Counted from the first letter of the stretch, positions 1 to 8,618 are shown. The stretch: 64,000 nucleotides of DNA from Burkholderiales bacterium (GCA_036262035.1 DATAJS010000005.1:288110-352109), one strand, 5' to 3'. Notes: generated by a model not told the origin, from the letters alone. Numbers and translations: made by a program.

Positions 1-881
1 GGCTCGTCACCGGCTCGCAGGCCGCCGGCGGCACCGACGTCACCGCGCGCGCCATACAGGCGCGCCTCGTCCCGGCGATCGGCCAGCAGATCGTCGTCGA
101 CAACCGCCCGGGCCTCGCGGGCATGGTCGCGAACGAATACGCCGCGAAGCAGCCCGCCGACGGTTACTCCCTGCTGATACAGCCGGGTTCTTTCGTCACC
201 GTCAGCACGCAGCTCAACGCGAACCCGCCGTGGGACCCGCTGAAGCATCTCGCGCCGGTGATCCAGGTGAGCAATTACGACTTCGTGCTCGTCGCGCATC
301 CTTCGGTGCCGGCGAAGAACGTGAAAGAGCTCGTCGCGACGGCGCGCGCAAAACCGCGAGGCATCTCGTTCGCCTCGACCGGCGTCGGCAGCAACTTCCA
401 TCTCGCGGGCGAGCTGCTCAAGATCACCGCCAGGGTCGACATGCTGCACGTCGCGTATCGCGGCAGCCCGCAGGCGGTGCTGGACCTCGTCGCCGGCCGC
501 GTCGACACGATGTTCGTGCACGTGCCGACCGTGAAAGGCTATATCGACGGCGGCCGCCTGCGGCCGCTCGCGACCACCGGCACGCAGCGCAATCCCCTGC
601 TGCCGAACGTGCCGACGATCGCGGAGTCGGGCATGAAGACCTACGAGGTCGCGGGCATCGAAGGCGTCTTCGCGCCTGCCGGCACGCCGCGCGCGGTGAT
701 CGCCAAGCTCAACGCGACGATCGCATCGGTGATGGCCACGCCCGAGATGAAGCAGGAGTGGACCGCGCGCGCGATCGAGTTCGCGCCCAACACGCCCGAG
801 CAGTTCGGCGCGACGATCCGACACGAATTCGACAAGACCGCGGCGCTCATCAAGGCCGCGGACATCAAGCCCGAGAGATAG
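1..881 (+). CDS. Bug-family tripartite tricarboxylate transporter substrate-binding protein, partial (5' end missing)
   Basis: Periplasmic binding protein that would capture a carboxylate or related small solute. The frame is open from base 3, so the signal peptide and first strand lie outside the window. Visible family signatures are G-G-T-D-V-T-A-R followed by G-Q-Q-I-V-V-D-N-R-P-G, then the conserved A-S-T-G-V-G-S-N-F-H-L-A-G-E segment and L-P-N-V-P-T-I-A-E-S-G near the C-terminus. No TctA/TctB membrane genes are nearby, as is usual for the expanded Bug proteins of Burkholderiales. It ends 9 bases before the CocE-type hydrolase gene and is probably co-transcribed, so the ligand may be that enzyme's substrate (inference). 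Confidence 0.93.
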   Translation, partial: LVTGSQAAGGTDVTARAIQARLVPAIGQQIVVDNRPGLAGMVANEYAAKQPADGYSLLIQPGSFVTVSTQLNANPPWDPLKHLAPVIQVSNYDFVLVAHPSVPAKNVKELVATARAKPRGISFASTGVGSNFHLAGELLKITARVDMLHVAYRGSPQAVLDLVAGRVDTMFVHVPTVKGYIDGGRLRPLATTGTQRNPLLPNVPTIAESGMKTYEVAGIEGVFAPAGTPRAVIAKLNATIASVMATPEMKQEWTARAIEFAPNTPEQFGATIRHEFDKTAALIKAADIKPER

Positions 882-890
882 GAGCACAGC

Positions 891-2558
891 ATGGCCGAAG
901 CGAAACAGATGTCCCAGCCGAAAGACTACAAGCTCATCGTCGAGAAAGACGTGAAGATCCCGCTGCGCGACGGGACGATGATCTACGGCGACATCTTCAG
1001 GCCCGACGGCGGCTCCGAGAAGTTCCCGGTGATCTTCAACCTCGGGCCGTACCAGAAGGACAAGGTGTGGATACCGCCCGAGGACCTCGAAGAGGAAGCC
1101 AACGAATACATGAACTGGGAGACGGCCAATCCGCTGTGGTGGTGCCCGCGCGGCTACGCCCTTCTGAGAGTGGACACCCGCGGCACCGGCAAGTCGCCGG
1201 GCAAATGCGAGCCGTCGTCGTATCAGGAAGGCCAGGATTCGTACGACTGCGTCGAATGGGTCGCGAAGCAGCCGTGGTGCAACGGCCACGTCGGCTGCCT
1301 CGGCATCTCGTACCATGCCGCGTTCCAGTGGCGCCTCGCCAATCTCCAGCCGCCTTCGCTGAAAGCGATCATGCCGTGGGAAGGCCGCGCCGACCAGTAT
1401 CGCGACCAGGCGTATCACGGCGGCATCTTCGCGATGGGCTTCATCACGCAATGGGCCAACAGCACCATGGCGCACAACCTCCTCGGCCGCCCGCGCGAGT
1501 ACAACCCCGACGCGTTCAACACCTCGATCCTCTGGGACTACATGCGGAAGGACCTCGACTCCGAGGAATGGCGCAAGAACAGCGCGCAGTGGGACAGGAT
1601 CAACGTGCCGCTCTACAGCGTCGGCAACTGGGGCGGCTTCGCGATGCACCTGCGCGGCAACACCGAGGGCTATATGCTGGCGGCGTCGAAGCACAAGAAG
1701 CTACGCGTCCACACCGGCAGCCACTTCCATCCCTTCCATGCCGAGGAGGCGCGCACCGACCAGCTGCGCTGGTTCGATTACTGGCTGAAAGGCATCGACA
1801 CCGGGATCATGGACGAGCCCCCCGTCAAGCTCGAGATCCGCACCGGGGGCAGCGCCAAGCCTTACGCCTTCCGCTTCGAGAACGAGTGGCCGATCAAGCG
1901 CACGCAGTGGACCAAGCTGTACCTGCGCATCGACCGCGACGGCCCGAACAAGGGCGACACCGCCGAAGGCGCGCTCGTGCCGAAGGTCGTCGAGTCGGAG
2001 AAGAAGATCAGCTACTCCGCCGGCCCGGGCCACTACCGCCCGGTGTCGGGACGCTCGGGTGTTTCGTTCGAGACGCCGCCGATGGAAGCGGACACCGAGG
2101 TGACCGGTCCTCTCGTGCTCAACCTGTGGGTGTCGAGCTCGTCCGAGGACATGGACATTTACGCGACGATCCGCAACATCGATCCGTCGGGCAAGGACGT
2201 CAACGAAGTCGGCCAGCGCGGCGAGCCGGTGGCGTGCGTGACCAAGGGCTGGCTGCGCGCTTCGCACCGCAAGCTCGACCGCGAAAAGTCCCTGCCCTAC
2301 CGCCCGTACCACGCCCATAACGAGCGCCAGTGGCTGAAGAAGGACGAGATCGTCGAATGCCAGGTCGAGATCTGGCCGACGAGCATGGTGTTCAAGAAAG
2401 GCCACAAGCTGCGCCTCGACATCACCCCCCGCGACGGCGTCGCCACCGGCCACTTCACCCACTACAACGCGGACTACAACGCCGGCGCGACGAACGTCAT
2501 CCACTCCGGCGGCGATCGGCTGTCGTGGCTGATGCTGCCGGTGATTCCGGCGCGCTAA
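891..2558 (+). CDS. CocE/NonD family serine hydrolase (X-Pro dipeptidyl-peptidase S15-like)
   Basis: Predicted cytoplasmic alpha/beta hydrolase of 555 residues acting on an ester or amide bond; the substrate cannot be read from sequence. An AGGAG box precedes the ATG. The N-terminal half carries D-T-R-G-T-G-x-S and the nucleophile elbow G-I-S-Y-H-A with Ser about residue 140. The C-terminal half is the beta-sandwich typical of the S15 family. Where CocE has G-W-Y-D, whose Asp belongs to the triad, this protein has G-N-W-G-G, so the acid must be elsewhere or absent. A His cluster (G-S-H-F-H-P-F-H) follows at the expected distance. It follows the Bug gene directly. Confidence 0.9.
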   Translation: MAEAKQMSQPKDYKLIVEKDVKIPLRDGTMIYGDIFRPDGGSEKFPVIFNLGPYQKDKVWIPPEDLEEEANEYMNWETANPLWWCPRGYALLRVDTRGTGKSPGKCEPSSYQEGQDSYDCVEWVAKQPWCNGHVGCLGISYHAAFQWRLANLQPPSLKAIMPWEGRADQYRDQAYHGGIFAMGFITQWANSTMAHNLLGRPREYNPDAFNTSILWDYMRKDLDSEEWRKNSAQWDRINVPLYSVGNWGGFAMHLRGNTEGYMLAASKHKKLRVHTGSHFHPFHAEEARTDQLRWFDYWLKGIDTGIMDEPPVKLEIRTGGSAKPYAFRFENEWPIKRTQWTKLYLRIDRDGPNKGDTAEGALVPKVVESEKKISYSAGPGHYRPVSGRSGVSFETPPMEADTEVTGPLVLNLWVSSSSEDMDIYATIRNIDPSGKDVNEVGQRGEPVACVTKGWLRASHRKLDREKSLPYRPYHAHNERQWLKKDEIVECQVEIWPTSMVFKKGHKLRLDITPRDGVATGHFTHYNADYNAGATNVIHSGGDRLSWLMLPVIPAR

Positions 2559-2584
2559 CGCGCGCCGCGTCGGCCAGTGAACGC

Positions 2585-2615
2585 CTCGGAGGGAAACCCT
2601 TGGTTTCCCTCCGAG
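2585..2615. repeat. Perfect hairpin, GGAGGGAAACC family (copy 1)
   Basis: Two 14-base arms pair perfectly around a 3-base CTT loop. The core GGAGGGAAACC recurs near 27583 and, diverged, at 34891. It lies between the convergent CocE-type hydrolase and alcohol dehydrogenase genes and could end transcription in both directions, although no long T-run follows. Confidence 0.85.
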
Positions 2616-2676
2616 ACCTCCTTTCCTTCGGCTCCAGCGCGCTCGCTTTGCGTCCGCGCAACGAGCGGACTCGAGC

Positions 2677-3849
2677 CTATGGCTTCAGAACAACTTTTAT
2701 GCAGCCGTCGTCCTTGTCCCGAAACGTCTTGTACGCCTTCGGGCCTTCATCGAGCGGGAGACGATGCGTGACGACGAACGACGGATCGATGTCGCCTTTC
2801 TCGATGTGCTTCAACAGCATCGCGTGGTACTTGGGCACGTGGGTCTGGCCCATGCGGAACGTGAGACCTTTGTTCATCGCCGCGCCGAAGGGCAGCTTGT
2901 CCGGGAAGCCGATGTAGACGCCGGGCACCGAGAGGGTGCCGCCCTTGCGGCAGCACATGATCGCTTCGCGCAGCGCGTGCGCGCGGTCGGTCCCGAGATA
3001 GAGCTCCGCCTTCACCTTGTCGAGCGCCGCGTCGAAGCTGCCGCTCGCGTGCGCTTCGCAGCCGACGGCGTCGATGCAGCGGTCGGGACCGCGCCCCCTG
3101 GTCATCTCCATCAGACGCTCGTAGACGTCTTCCTTGTCGAAGTCGATCGTCTCGGCCTTGCCCCTGGTCTGCGCCATGAGCAGCCGCTCGGGGACGCGGT
3201 CTATCGCGATCACGCGTCCCGCGCCGAGCATCCACGCGCTCTGGATGCAGAACTGCGCGACCGGGCCGCAGCCCCACACCGCGACGGTATCGCCGGGCTG
3301 GATCTCGGCGTTCTCGGCCGCCATGTAGCCGGTCGGAAAGATGTCGGAGAGGAACAGCACCTGCTCGTCGGCAAGATCGCTCTCGATTTTCAGCGGACCG
3401 ACGTCGGCATAAGGGACCCGCAGGTACTCGGCCTGCCCACCGGCGAAACCGCCGAGCATGTGCGAGTAGCCGAACAGCCCCGCCGGCGACTGTCCCATCA
3501 CCTTCGCGGCCATCTCCTTGTTGGGATTGGACTCGTCGCAGGCCGAGAACATGCCCTGCTCGCAAAACCAGCACGTCCCGCACGAGATCGTGAAAGGCAC
3601 GACCACGCGGTCGCCCTTTTTCAGCTTCTTCACCGCCGGGCCGACCTCGACGACGACGCCCATCGGCTCGTGGCCGAGCACGTCGCCTTTCTCCATCGTC
3701 TTCATGTAGCCGTCGTAGAGATGGAGATCCGAGCCGCAGATCGCCGTCGACGTGATCTGCACGATCACGTCTTTGGAGTCCTTCAGGATGGGATCGGGGA
3801 CGTTGTCGATGCGGACGTCCTCCTTGCCGTGGTAACACAATGCGCGCAT
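2677..3849 (-). CDS. Zinc-dependent alcohol dehydrogenase (MDR superfamily, formaldehyde/threonine dehydrogenase-like)
   Basis: NAD(P)-dependent oxidation of an alcohol, 390 residues. The ATG at 3849 follows a GGAGG box; the frame stays open upstream but that stretch shows no family similarity. Seen: catalytic-zinc region C-G-S-D-L-H, G-H-E-P-M-G, a structural-zinc type region containing C-G-T-C-W-F-C, and Rossmann motif W-G-C-G-P-V-A. Length and the long C-terminal half match the glutathione-independent formaldehyde dehydrogenase-like branch. It faces the CocE-type hydrolase gene tail to tail and could oxidise an alcohol released by it (inference). Confidence 0.92.
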   Translation of the reverse strand: MRALCYHGKEDVRIDNVPDPILKDSKDVIVQITSTAICGSDLHLYDGYMKTMEKGDVLGHEPMGVVVEVGPAVKKLKKGDRVVVPFTISCGTCWFCEQGMFSACDESNPNKEMAAKVMGQSPAGLFGYSHMLGGFAGGQAEYLRVPYADVGPLKIESDLADEQVLFLSDIFPTGYMAAENAEIQPGDTVAVWGCGPVAQFCIQSAWMLGAGRVIAIDRVPERLLMAQTRGKAETIDFDKEDVYERLMEMTRGRGPDRCIDAVGCEAHASGSFDAALDKVKAELYLGTDRAHALREAIMCCRKGGTLSVPGVYIGFPDKLPFGAAMNKGLTFRMGQTHVPKYHAMLLKHIEKGDIDPSFVVTHRLPLDEGPKAYKTFRDKDDGCIKVVLKP

Positions 3850-3908
3850 GCCGCCCTCCGTCTTCAGGTCATGCAGCGTTGCACGGCGTATGCCCGCGCG
3901 GTCGCGCT

Positions 3909-4172
3909 TCAGCGGTCGCCGGGCGGTCGATCGCCACGCGCAGGCCTGAGCGATTCGGCGACATCGCCGAAATTGATCCTGTAGCCGTGCCTGCGTGCGT
4001 CCTGCACGCATTCGTAGAAATAGCGGAAGAGAGACCTGGAGCGCCTGCTGCCGGCACGCCAGCCCCAGCCGTACTGCAACGCGCCGGCGGGCTCGGCGAA
4101 GATCGTACAGGTCTTGCCGCCGCCGGGCCGGTCTTCGGCGGCCTTATCGGCGCGAGGTTCTGGGGCGTTCAT
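3909..4172 (-). CDS. Small hypothetical protein (87 residues)
   Basis: Not recognised. The ATG at 4172 is preceded by AAAGGCGAC, a modest ribosome-binding site. The product starts with a charged, Pro/Gly-rich stretch and continues with a more ordered segment rich in Arg and aromatics ([14 protein letters not shown]) that could be an amphipathic helix. No membrane segment or signal peptide. It lies 59 bases upstream of the alcohol dehydrogenase start on the same strand. Coding status is uncertain; the mid-protein composition looks more protein-like than the antisense frames here. Confidence 0.4.
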   Translation of the reverse strand: MNAPEPRADKAAEDRPGGGKTCTIFAEPAGALQYGWGWRAGSRRSRSLFRYFYECVQDARRHGYRINFGDVAESLRPARGDRPPGDR

Positions 4173-4329
4173 GTCGCCTTTCGTGAAGGTGCGGCGCTCT
4201 TGGAAAAGCGCTTCTGATCGTCCGGTGCGGCCGCGGATCGACCGCGCCTTGGACTGTAGAGCGTGCGCGGTCGCAGCGTCGGTACGGGATCGTACGCCCG
4301 GCCCCGCGGAAATCCCTAGACAGGCCGCT

Positions 4330-5217
4330 TCAGTCGCCCGCGATCTCCACGCGGTTGCGCCCGCCGCGCTTGGCGCGGTAGAGCGCATCGTCGGCCGCGC
4401 GCACCAGCGCGTCGACATCGAGCGCCGCGGGGCCGCCGCCCGCGACGCCGAAGCTCGCGGTGATCGGCACGGCGCCGCTCGCGGTGATCGCCGGGGTGTT
4501 CGCGATCGCGCGGCGCGCGCGCTCCGCGACCTCGAACGCCTGCTGCGCGTTGCACGAGGGCAGCACGAGCACGAACTCTTCGCCGCCGTAACGGCCGAGC
4601 GCGTCGTACGCACGCAGCACGCTCTTCAGCCGTGCCGCGGCTTCGCGCAGCACGGCGTCGCCCGCGGGATGGCCGTGGGTGTCGTTGATCTGCTTGAAGT
4701 GATCGAGGTCGGCGATGACCACGCCGACCGGCGCCTGCGTGCGAGCGGACTGCGCGAGCTCGCGCTTGAGCACGTCGAAGATCGCGCCGCGATTCATCGC
4801 GCCGGTCAGCGCGTCCTGCGTCGCTTGCACGCGCAGCGCTTCCTGCAGCACCACGATGCGCTCGCCCGCGCGCACGCGCACGCGCAGCTCGTCGGCGTCG
4901 AACGGCTTCGGGATGTAGTCGTCGGCGCCGGCCTGCATGCCCGCGACGATGTCTTCCTTGCGCGCTTTGCCGGTGAGCATGAGGATGTAGATGTACGGGC
5001 CGGTGCGCGCTTCGCGCACGCGGCGGCAGAGCTCGATGCCGTCCATGCCGGGCATCATCCAGTCGATGATGGCGAGCTGCGGCGTGTCGTGGCGCTGCAG
5101 GATCTCCCACGCTTCGCGGCCGTCGCGCGCCGCGACGACCTCGTAGCCGGCCTTGGTCAGCGCCGATTCCAGCATGAAAAGGCCGACTTCCTCGTCTTCC
5201 GCGATCAGCACTTTCAC
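4330..5217 (-). CDS. Response regulator with REC and GGDEF domains (diguanylate cyclase)
   Basis: Makes cyclic di-GMP from two GTP under control of a phosphorylated receiver; 295 residues. REC domain spans about 1-120 with the acidic pocket in L-I-A-E-D-E-E, phospho-acceptor Asp in I-I-D-W-M-M-P-G-M-D-G and the conserved K-P. GGDEF domain spans about 130-293 with active-site G-G-E-E-F and an R-A-Y-D inhibitory I-site five residues before it, so product inhibition is expected. A GTG start at 5217 overlaps the upstream stop by four bases (GTGA), indicating translational coupling to the REC-HPt gene. Domain order matches WspR/PleD-type regulators. Confidence 0.93.
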   Translation of the reverse strand: MKVLIAEDEEVGLFMLESALTKAGYEVVAARDGREAWEILQRHDTPQLAIIDWMMPGMDGIELCRRVREARTGPYIYILMLTGKARKEDIVAGMQAGADDYIPKPFDADELRVRVRAGERIVVLQEALRVQATQDALTGAMNRGAIFDVLKRELAQSARTQAPVGVVIADLDHFKQINDTHGHPAGDAVLREAAARLKSVLRAYDALGRYGGEEFVLVLPSCNAQQAFEVAERARRAIANTPAITASGAVPITASFGVAGGGPAALDVDALVRAADDALYRAKRGGRNRVEIAGD

Positions 5218-6020
5218 CGTTCGTCCTCCGCACGCACCGCTTCGAGCGCCGCGGTGAGTCGTTCGATCTCGGCGCCGAGCTCGCCGCGCGCGGCCTGCGC
5301 CTGGGAGAGATCCCGCGTTTCGGCGAGGTCTTCGAGATGCTGCGCGGCCTCGCGCGCGGCGCGGGCGCCGAACATCGCCACCGAGCCCTTGAGCTTGTGC
5401 GCCGCGATCTCCAGCGCGCCCGCATCGCCGGCGGCCATCGCGGCGTCGATGTCCTGCATCACCCGCGGGGTCTGGCGCAGGTAGATCGCGATCATGCCGG
5501 AGAGCAGCTCGCGCTCGCCGTCGACCGCATCGAGCGCGGTCTTGAGGTCGAAAACTTCGGGTACTTGCGACAGGATCGTCTCCTCTGGATGTAGGGCGGC
5601 ATCGCGGTCGAGCACCGCCGCGATCGCCTTGTAGAAAGCCGCGATGCGCACGGGCTTGGAGATGAAGGCATCCATGCCCGCCGCAAGGCAGCGCGCTTCG
5701 TCGGTGCTGGCGGCGTTGGCGGTGAGCGCGATGATCGGCGTGTACGTGGCGCGCGCTCTTTCGCGGTCCCTGATCGCAGCGGTCGCTGCCAGTCCATCCA
5801 TCTGCGGCATCTGCAAATCCATCAGGATCAGATCGAAACGTCCATCCTCCCACGCGGCGAGGGCTTCGAGCCCGGTGCCGACGACCACCGCCTCGTGGCC
5901 TCGCCTCGCGAGCAGCCTCACCGCGAGCGCGCGATTGACCTCGTTGTCCTCGGCGATCAGGACGCGCAGACTGCGGCCTTCGCCCGCCGTGCCCGCACCG
6001 TCGCCGTCGCAAGCCGCCAT
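5214..6020 (-). CDS. Receiver-HPt phosphorelay protein
   Basis: A 268-residue protein with an N-terminal receiver (D-N-E-V-N-R, phospho-acceptor Asp near residue 68 in L-M-D-L-Q-M-P-Q-M-D-G, K-P near 122) and a C-terminal histidine phosphotransfer domain with A-H-K-L-K-G-S, phosphorylatable His near 208. It has the output half of a BarA/ArcB-type hybrid kinase but no sensor, HisKA or HATPase. Coupled by a 4-base overlap to the REC-GGDEF gene, it probably passes phosphate to that cyclase from a kinase encoded elsewhere (inference). Confidence 0.9.
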   Translation of the reverse strand: MAACDGDGAGTAGEGRSLRVLIAEDNEVNRALAVRLLARRGHEAVVVGTGLEALAAWEDGRFDLILMDLQMPQMDGLAATAAIRDRERARATYTPIIALTANAASTDEARCLAAGMDAFISKPVRIAAFYKAIAAVLDRDAALHPEETILSQVPEVFDLKTALDAVDGERELLSGMIAIYLRQTPRVMQDIDAAMAAGDAGALEIAAHKLKGSVAMFGARAAREAAQHLEDLAETRDLSQAQAARGELGAEIERLTAALEAVRAEDER

Positions 6021-6137
6021 CCGATGTCCCCGAGTTTTGGCGATTGTAGGGAAACTGGGCGCCGCACGGGGATAGCCGGTGTTGCCCGCTGCGCGGCGGC
6101 GCTGGCATCATCGGGTGCCAACGAGGAGGAAACCTCA

Positions 6138-6842
6138 ATGCAGAGACGCGGGTTCCTGCAGGCGTGTGCGGGCTGCATCGCGCTCCACGCGAGGGCGGCC
6201 GACGCGGCCGGCGAGCTTCAGCCGCGCGCGTGGTCGCGCGTGCGCCTCGTCGACGAAGGCGGCAAGCCGCTGCGCGCCTCGACTCTCGTGGCGGGCCGCA
6301 ACTACATCTTCCACTATCCGTTCCACGGCACGCCGTGCTTCCTCATCAATCTGGGCAAGCCGACGGTGCCGAACGTGCGGCTGAAGACCGAGGGGGGCGC
6401 GCCGTACGCGTGGCCCGGAGGCGTCGGTCCGCAGCGCGCGGTCGTCGCCTACTCCGCGATCTGCACGCACCGCATGACCTATCCGACGCGTCAGATCAGC
6501 TTCATCAGCTACCGCGAGCGGTCGACCGCGGGCGCGGCGGCGAAGATGAACACGATCCACTGCTGCTCCGAGCACAGCGAGTACGACCCGGCGTCCGGCG
6601 CGCGTGTGCTCGCGGGCCCCGCGCCGCAGCCGCTGCCGGCGATCGTGCTCGAATACGACGCCGCGAGCGACGGCCTCACCGCGCTCGGGACGCTGGGCGG
6701 GGATCTGTACAATGCCTTCTTCGCGAAATACGAGCTGCGGCTCGAGCTCGATTACGGCGGGGGGAAGGCCCGCCAGCGCATCGAGGACTCGACCGTCGTG
6801 ACCGAGCTCGCGAGCTACTGCAAGCAGCAGGTACGCTGCTGA
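6138..6842 (+). CDS. Rieske-type [2Fe-2S] protein with Tat-like signal
   Basis: A 234-residue probably exported iron-sulfur protein. The ATG at 6138 follows AGGAGG. The N-terminus R-R-G-F-L-Q followed by a short hydrophobic run resembles a twin-arginine signal. Cluster-binding box 1 is C-T-H; box 2 is C-S-E-H within C-C-S-E-H-S-E-Y-D, followed by the usual G-P-A-P-Q-P-L. About 31 residues separate the boxes, longer than the roughly 15-17 typical of many Rieske proteins. The electron partner is unknown. It precedes sodC by 28 bases on the same strand, hinting at a shared redox or stress role. Confidence 0.8.
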   Translation: MQRRGFLQACAGCIALHARAADAAGELQPRAWSRVRLVDEGGKPLRASTLVAGRNYIFHYPFHGTPCFLINLGKPTVPNVRLKTEGGAPYAWPGGVGPQRAVVAYSAICTHRMTYPTRQISFISYRERSTAGAAAKMNTIHCCSEHSEYDPASGARVLAGPAPQPLPAIVLEYDAASDGLTALGTLGGDLYNAFFAKYELRLELDYGGGKARQRIEDSTVVTELASYCKQQVRC

Positions 6843-6870
6843 TCACAAATCCCAAGGGAGCCCACGAAGC

Positions 6871-7386
6871 ATGAACACGAACCTCGTCATCGCCACCGCC
6901 GCCGCCGGACTGCTCGCCGCGTGCTCGCCCAACCCTCAAGGCGCCGCCACGGCGAGCGCCCAGCTGTCCCCCGCAAGCGGCTCCAAGGTGCAGGGCCGCA
7001 TCCAGTTCACGCAGGCCGGGCCCAACCGCGTGCGCGTCAGCGGCGAAGTGACGGGCCACCAGCCGGGCATGAAGGGCTTTCACATCCACGAGAAAGGCGA
7101 CTGCAGCGCCCCCGACGCGACGAGCGCCGGCGGGCACTTCAACCCGCACGCCATGAAGCATGGTGCGTCGCCCACCAGCGGTCACGCCGGCGACATGGGC
7201 AACATCAACGTCGGAGCCGACGGCCGCGCGACGATCGACACGACCTTCGAAGGCCTCACGCTCGACAAGAACGCGCCGAACAGCATCCTCGGCAAGGCCG
7301 TGGTCGTGCACGCGGGCACGGACGATCAGAAGACCGATCCGACGGGGAATGCGGGCGGGCGGGTGGCGTGCGGGGTGATCGGCTGA
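6871..7386 (+). CDS. sodC: Cu/Zn superoxide dismutase, lipoprotein
   Basis: Converts superoxide to hydrogen peroxide and oxygen in the periplasm; 171 residues. A lipoprotein signal ends in L-A-A-C, so it should be membrane-anchored. Metal and structural motifs are all present: G-F-H-I-H-E-K-G-D-C, G-G-H-F-N-P, H-A-G-D-M-G-N, V-V-V-H-A-G-T-D-D and C-terminal G-G-R-V-A-C-G-V-I-G, giving the copper/zinc histidines and the disulfide Cys pair. It follows the Rieske gene and is convergent with the DksA-like gene, with a tandem-inverted repeat between. Confidence 0.96.
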   Translation: MNTNLVIATAAAGLLAACSPNPQGAATASAQLSPASGSKVQGRIQFTQAGPNRVRVSGEVTGHQPGMKGFHIHEKGDCSAPDATSAGGHFNPHAMKHGASPTSGHAGDMGNINVGADGRATIDTTFEGLTLDKNAPNSILGKAVVVHAGTDDQKTDPTGNAGGRVACGVIG

Positions 7387-7387
7387 A

Positions 7388-7477
7388 GTGACATGAACCG
7401 GTGACGTGAACCGGTGACGGCACACCTGTGGTGTCACCGCACTTCGTCACCGTTTTTCGTCAACGTTTCACGTCACG
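7388..7477. repeat. Inverted tandem array, GGTGAC family, 13-base unit (copy 1)
   Basis: The left arm has three 13-base units close to GTGACGTGAACCG. The right arm has three 13-base units close to GTCACCGTTTTTC plus a partial unit. The arms are reverse complements around the GGTGAC/GTCACC core, so the element can fold into one long imperfect hairpin. It fills the gap between sodC and the convergent DksA-like gene, starting two bases after one stop codon and ending four bases before the other. Confidence 0.9.
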
Positions 7478-7481
7478 TTTA

Positions 7482-7877
7482 TCACAGAGTGGGCGTCTGC
7501 CTCGTCGCAAACGTCTTCTCGAACTTCTCCTGGTCCTCGATGCAGCGGGTGGCGGTGGGCTGTACTTCGAGGCGTGGGTAGCCGATGTCCTGGCCGCACT
7601 CGCCGCAGGTGCCGTAGCTGCCGTCTTCTATCCTCTGCAGCGCGCCCGCGATGTCGCGGAGCTCCTCCACGTCGCGTCCGGCCTCGGTGATGTCGAGGTC
7701 GGTGATCATGCGCAGCACCGATTCGTCTCCGGCGTCGCCGACGCCGCCTAGCGCGTCCTCGTTGCCTTCGGACGCGGCCTGCTCGCGCTTCTCGCGAACT
7801 TCTTCCACCAGTGCGCGCTGGCGCTCGAGCAGCTTGGCCTTCAGCTTTTCCAGTTGGGCGTTCGTCAATTCGGCCAT
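7482..7877 (-). CDS. DksA/TraR family zinc-finger-like regulator
   Basis: A 131-residue protein expected to bind RNA polymerase through its secondary channel. An N-terminal coiled coil (about residues 1-70, rich in Glu/Lys/Arg with D-A-G-D-E-S) precedes a C4-type finger. The finger reads C-G-E-C then C-I-E-D where canonical DksA has two C-x-x-C pairs: the fourth cysteine is replaced by Asp. DksA paralogues with fewer cysteines are known to work without zinc (family knowledge). The ATG at 7877 follows GAGGCGAG; longer upstream frame looks non-coding. Confidence 0.88.
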   Translation of the reverse strand: MAELTNAQLEKLKAKLLERQRALVEEVREKREQAASEGNEDALGGVGDAGDESVLRMITDLDITEAGRDVEELRDIAGALQRIEDGSYGTCGECGQDIGYPRLEVQPTATRCIEDQEKFEKTFATRQTPTL

Positions 7878-8093
7878 TACTCGCCTCTTTCGGTTGGTGG
7901 GCCGCGCCTCCCGCGACAACCCGGATAGGGGGGCTGGATAACAAGTAGCGTGCCCGCCGTCCCTACACCCTTCACCCTTCACAAGGTGTAACAGCGCCAA
8001 CACTTTGTTGCACTTGATTGGTCGACATGCGTGCCGCCGTAACCGTTAAATGGCTCATGCGGATCGTTTCCGCGTATAGCCAAGGAGCACATC

Positions 8094-8570
8094 ATGTCAG
8101 TCGCCAGGAAATTCCACGTCCTCGCCGCCGGGACACTGCTCGCGGCGTCGCTGCCGGCGTTCGCGGACCACGGCGGACGCGGGGAGCGCGGCTGGGATCA
8201 CCGCAACGATCGCGTCTACGAACAGCGCGCGCCGCGGAGGATCGTCGAGCGTCCGGTTTACGTCGATCGCCGGCCGGTGGTGGTCCAGCGCCCGGTCGTC
8301 GTCGAGCGGCCGGTCTACGTCGGGCGCCCGGCACCGGTCTACGGCCCGGTCTACGAGCCGGCGCCGGTCGCCTACCCATCGTATCCCGCCTACCCGGCGT
8401 ATCCCGAGCCGGTCGCCTATCCGCGCCATGACGAGGTGAACGTCGCCGGCGCCGCCGCCGGCGCGGTCATCGGCGGGGTCATCGGCAACGCCGTCGGCGG
8501 CCCGTACAACCGCGGGACGACCACCGCCATCGGCGCCGTCATCGGCGGCGTGCTCGGCAGCCAGTTCTAG
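8094..8570 (+). CDS. Exported glycine-zipper (2TM) protein
   Basis: A 158-residue protein with a cleavable signal (about 1-24, ending A-F-A). The middle holds imperfect repeats of V-E-R-P-V-Y-V and Tyr/Pro-rich P-A-Y-P units. The C-terminus has two Gly/Ala/Ile-rich helices (G-A-V-I-G-G-V-I-G-N and G-A-V-I-G-G-V-L-G-S), the glycine-zipper 2TM pattern of outer-membrane SlyB/Rcs-associated proteins. The role is probably envelope-associated, exact function unknown. AAGGAG precedes the start, and a strong terminator follows the stop. Confidence 0.85.
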   Translation: MSVARKFHVLAAGTLLAASLPAFADHGGRGERGWDHRNDRVYEQRAPRRIVERPVYVDRRPVVVQRPVVVERPVYVGRPAPVYGPVYEPAPVAYPSYPAYPAYPEPVAYPRHDEVNVAGAAAGAVIGGVIGNAVGGPYNRGTTTAIGAVIGGVLGSQF

Positions 8571-8590
8571 TAGAGACCTTCTCCTGTGTG

Positions 8591-8618
8591 AGGGCGGCCT
8601 TGGGGCCGCCCTTTTTTT
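8591..8618 (+). terminator. Rho-independent terminator of the glycine-zipper gene
   Basis: Nine-base G/C-rich stem (AGGGCGGCC with GGCCGCCCT), a TTGG loop and then seven T residues, 21 bases after the stop codon. Canonical for the plus strand. Confidence 0.95.

Noticed and set aside
7388-7477. CRISPR array (short regular repeats)
   Set aside because: Units of 7-15 bases with no unique 30-base spacers and with an inverted second half; no cas genes nearby. The same applies to the other arrays.
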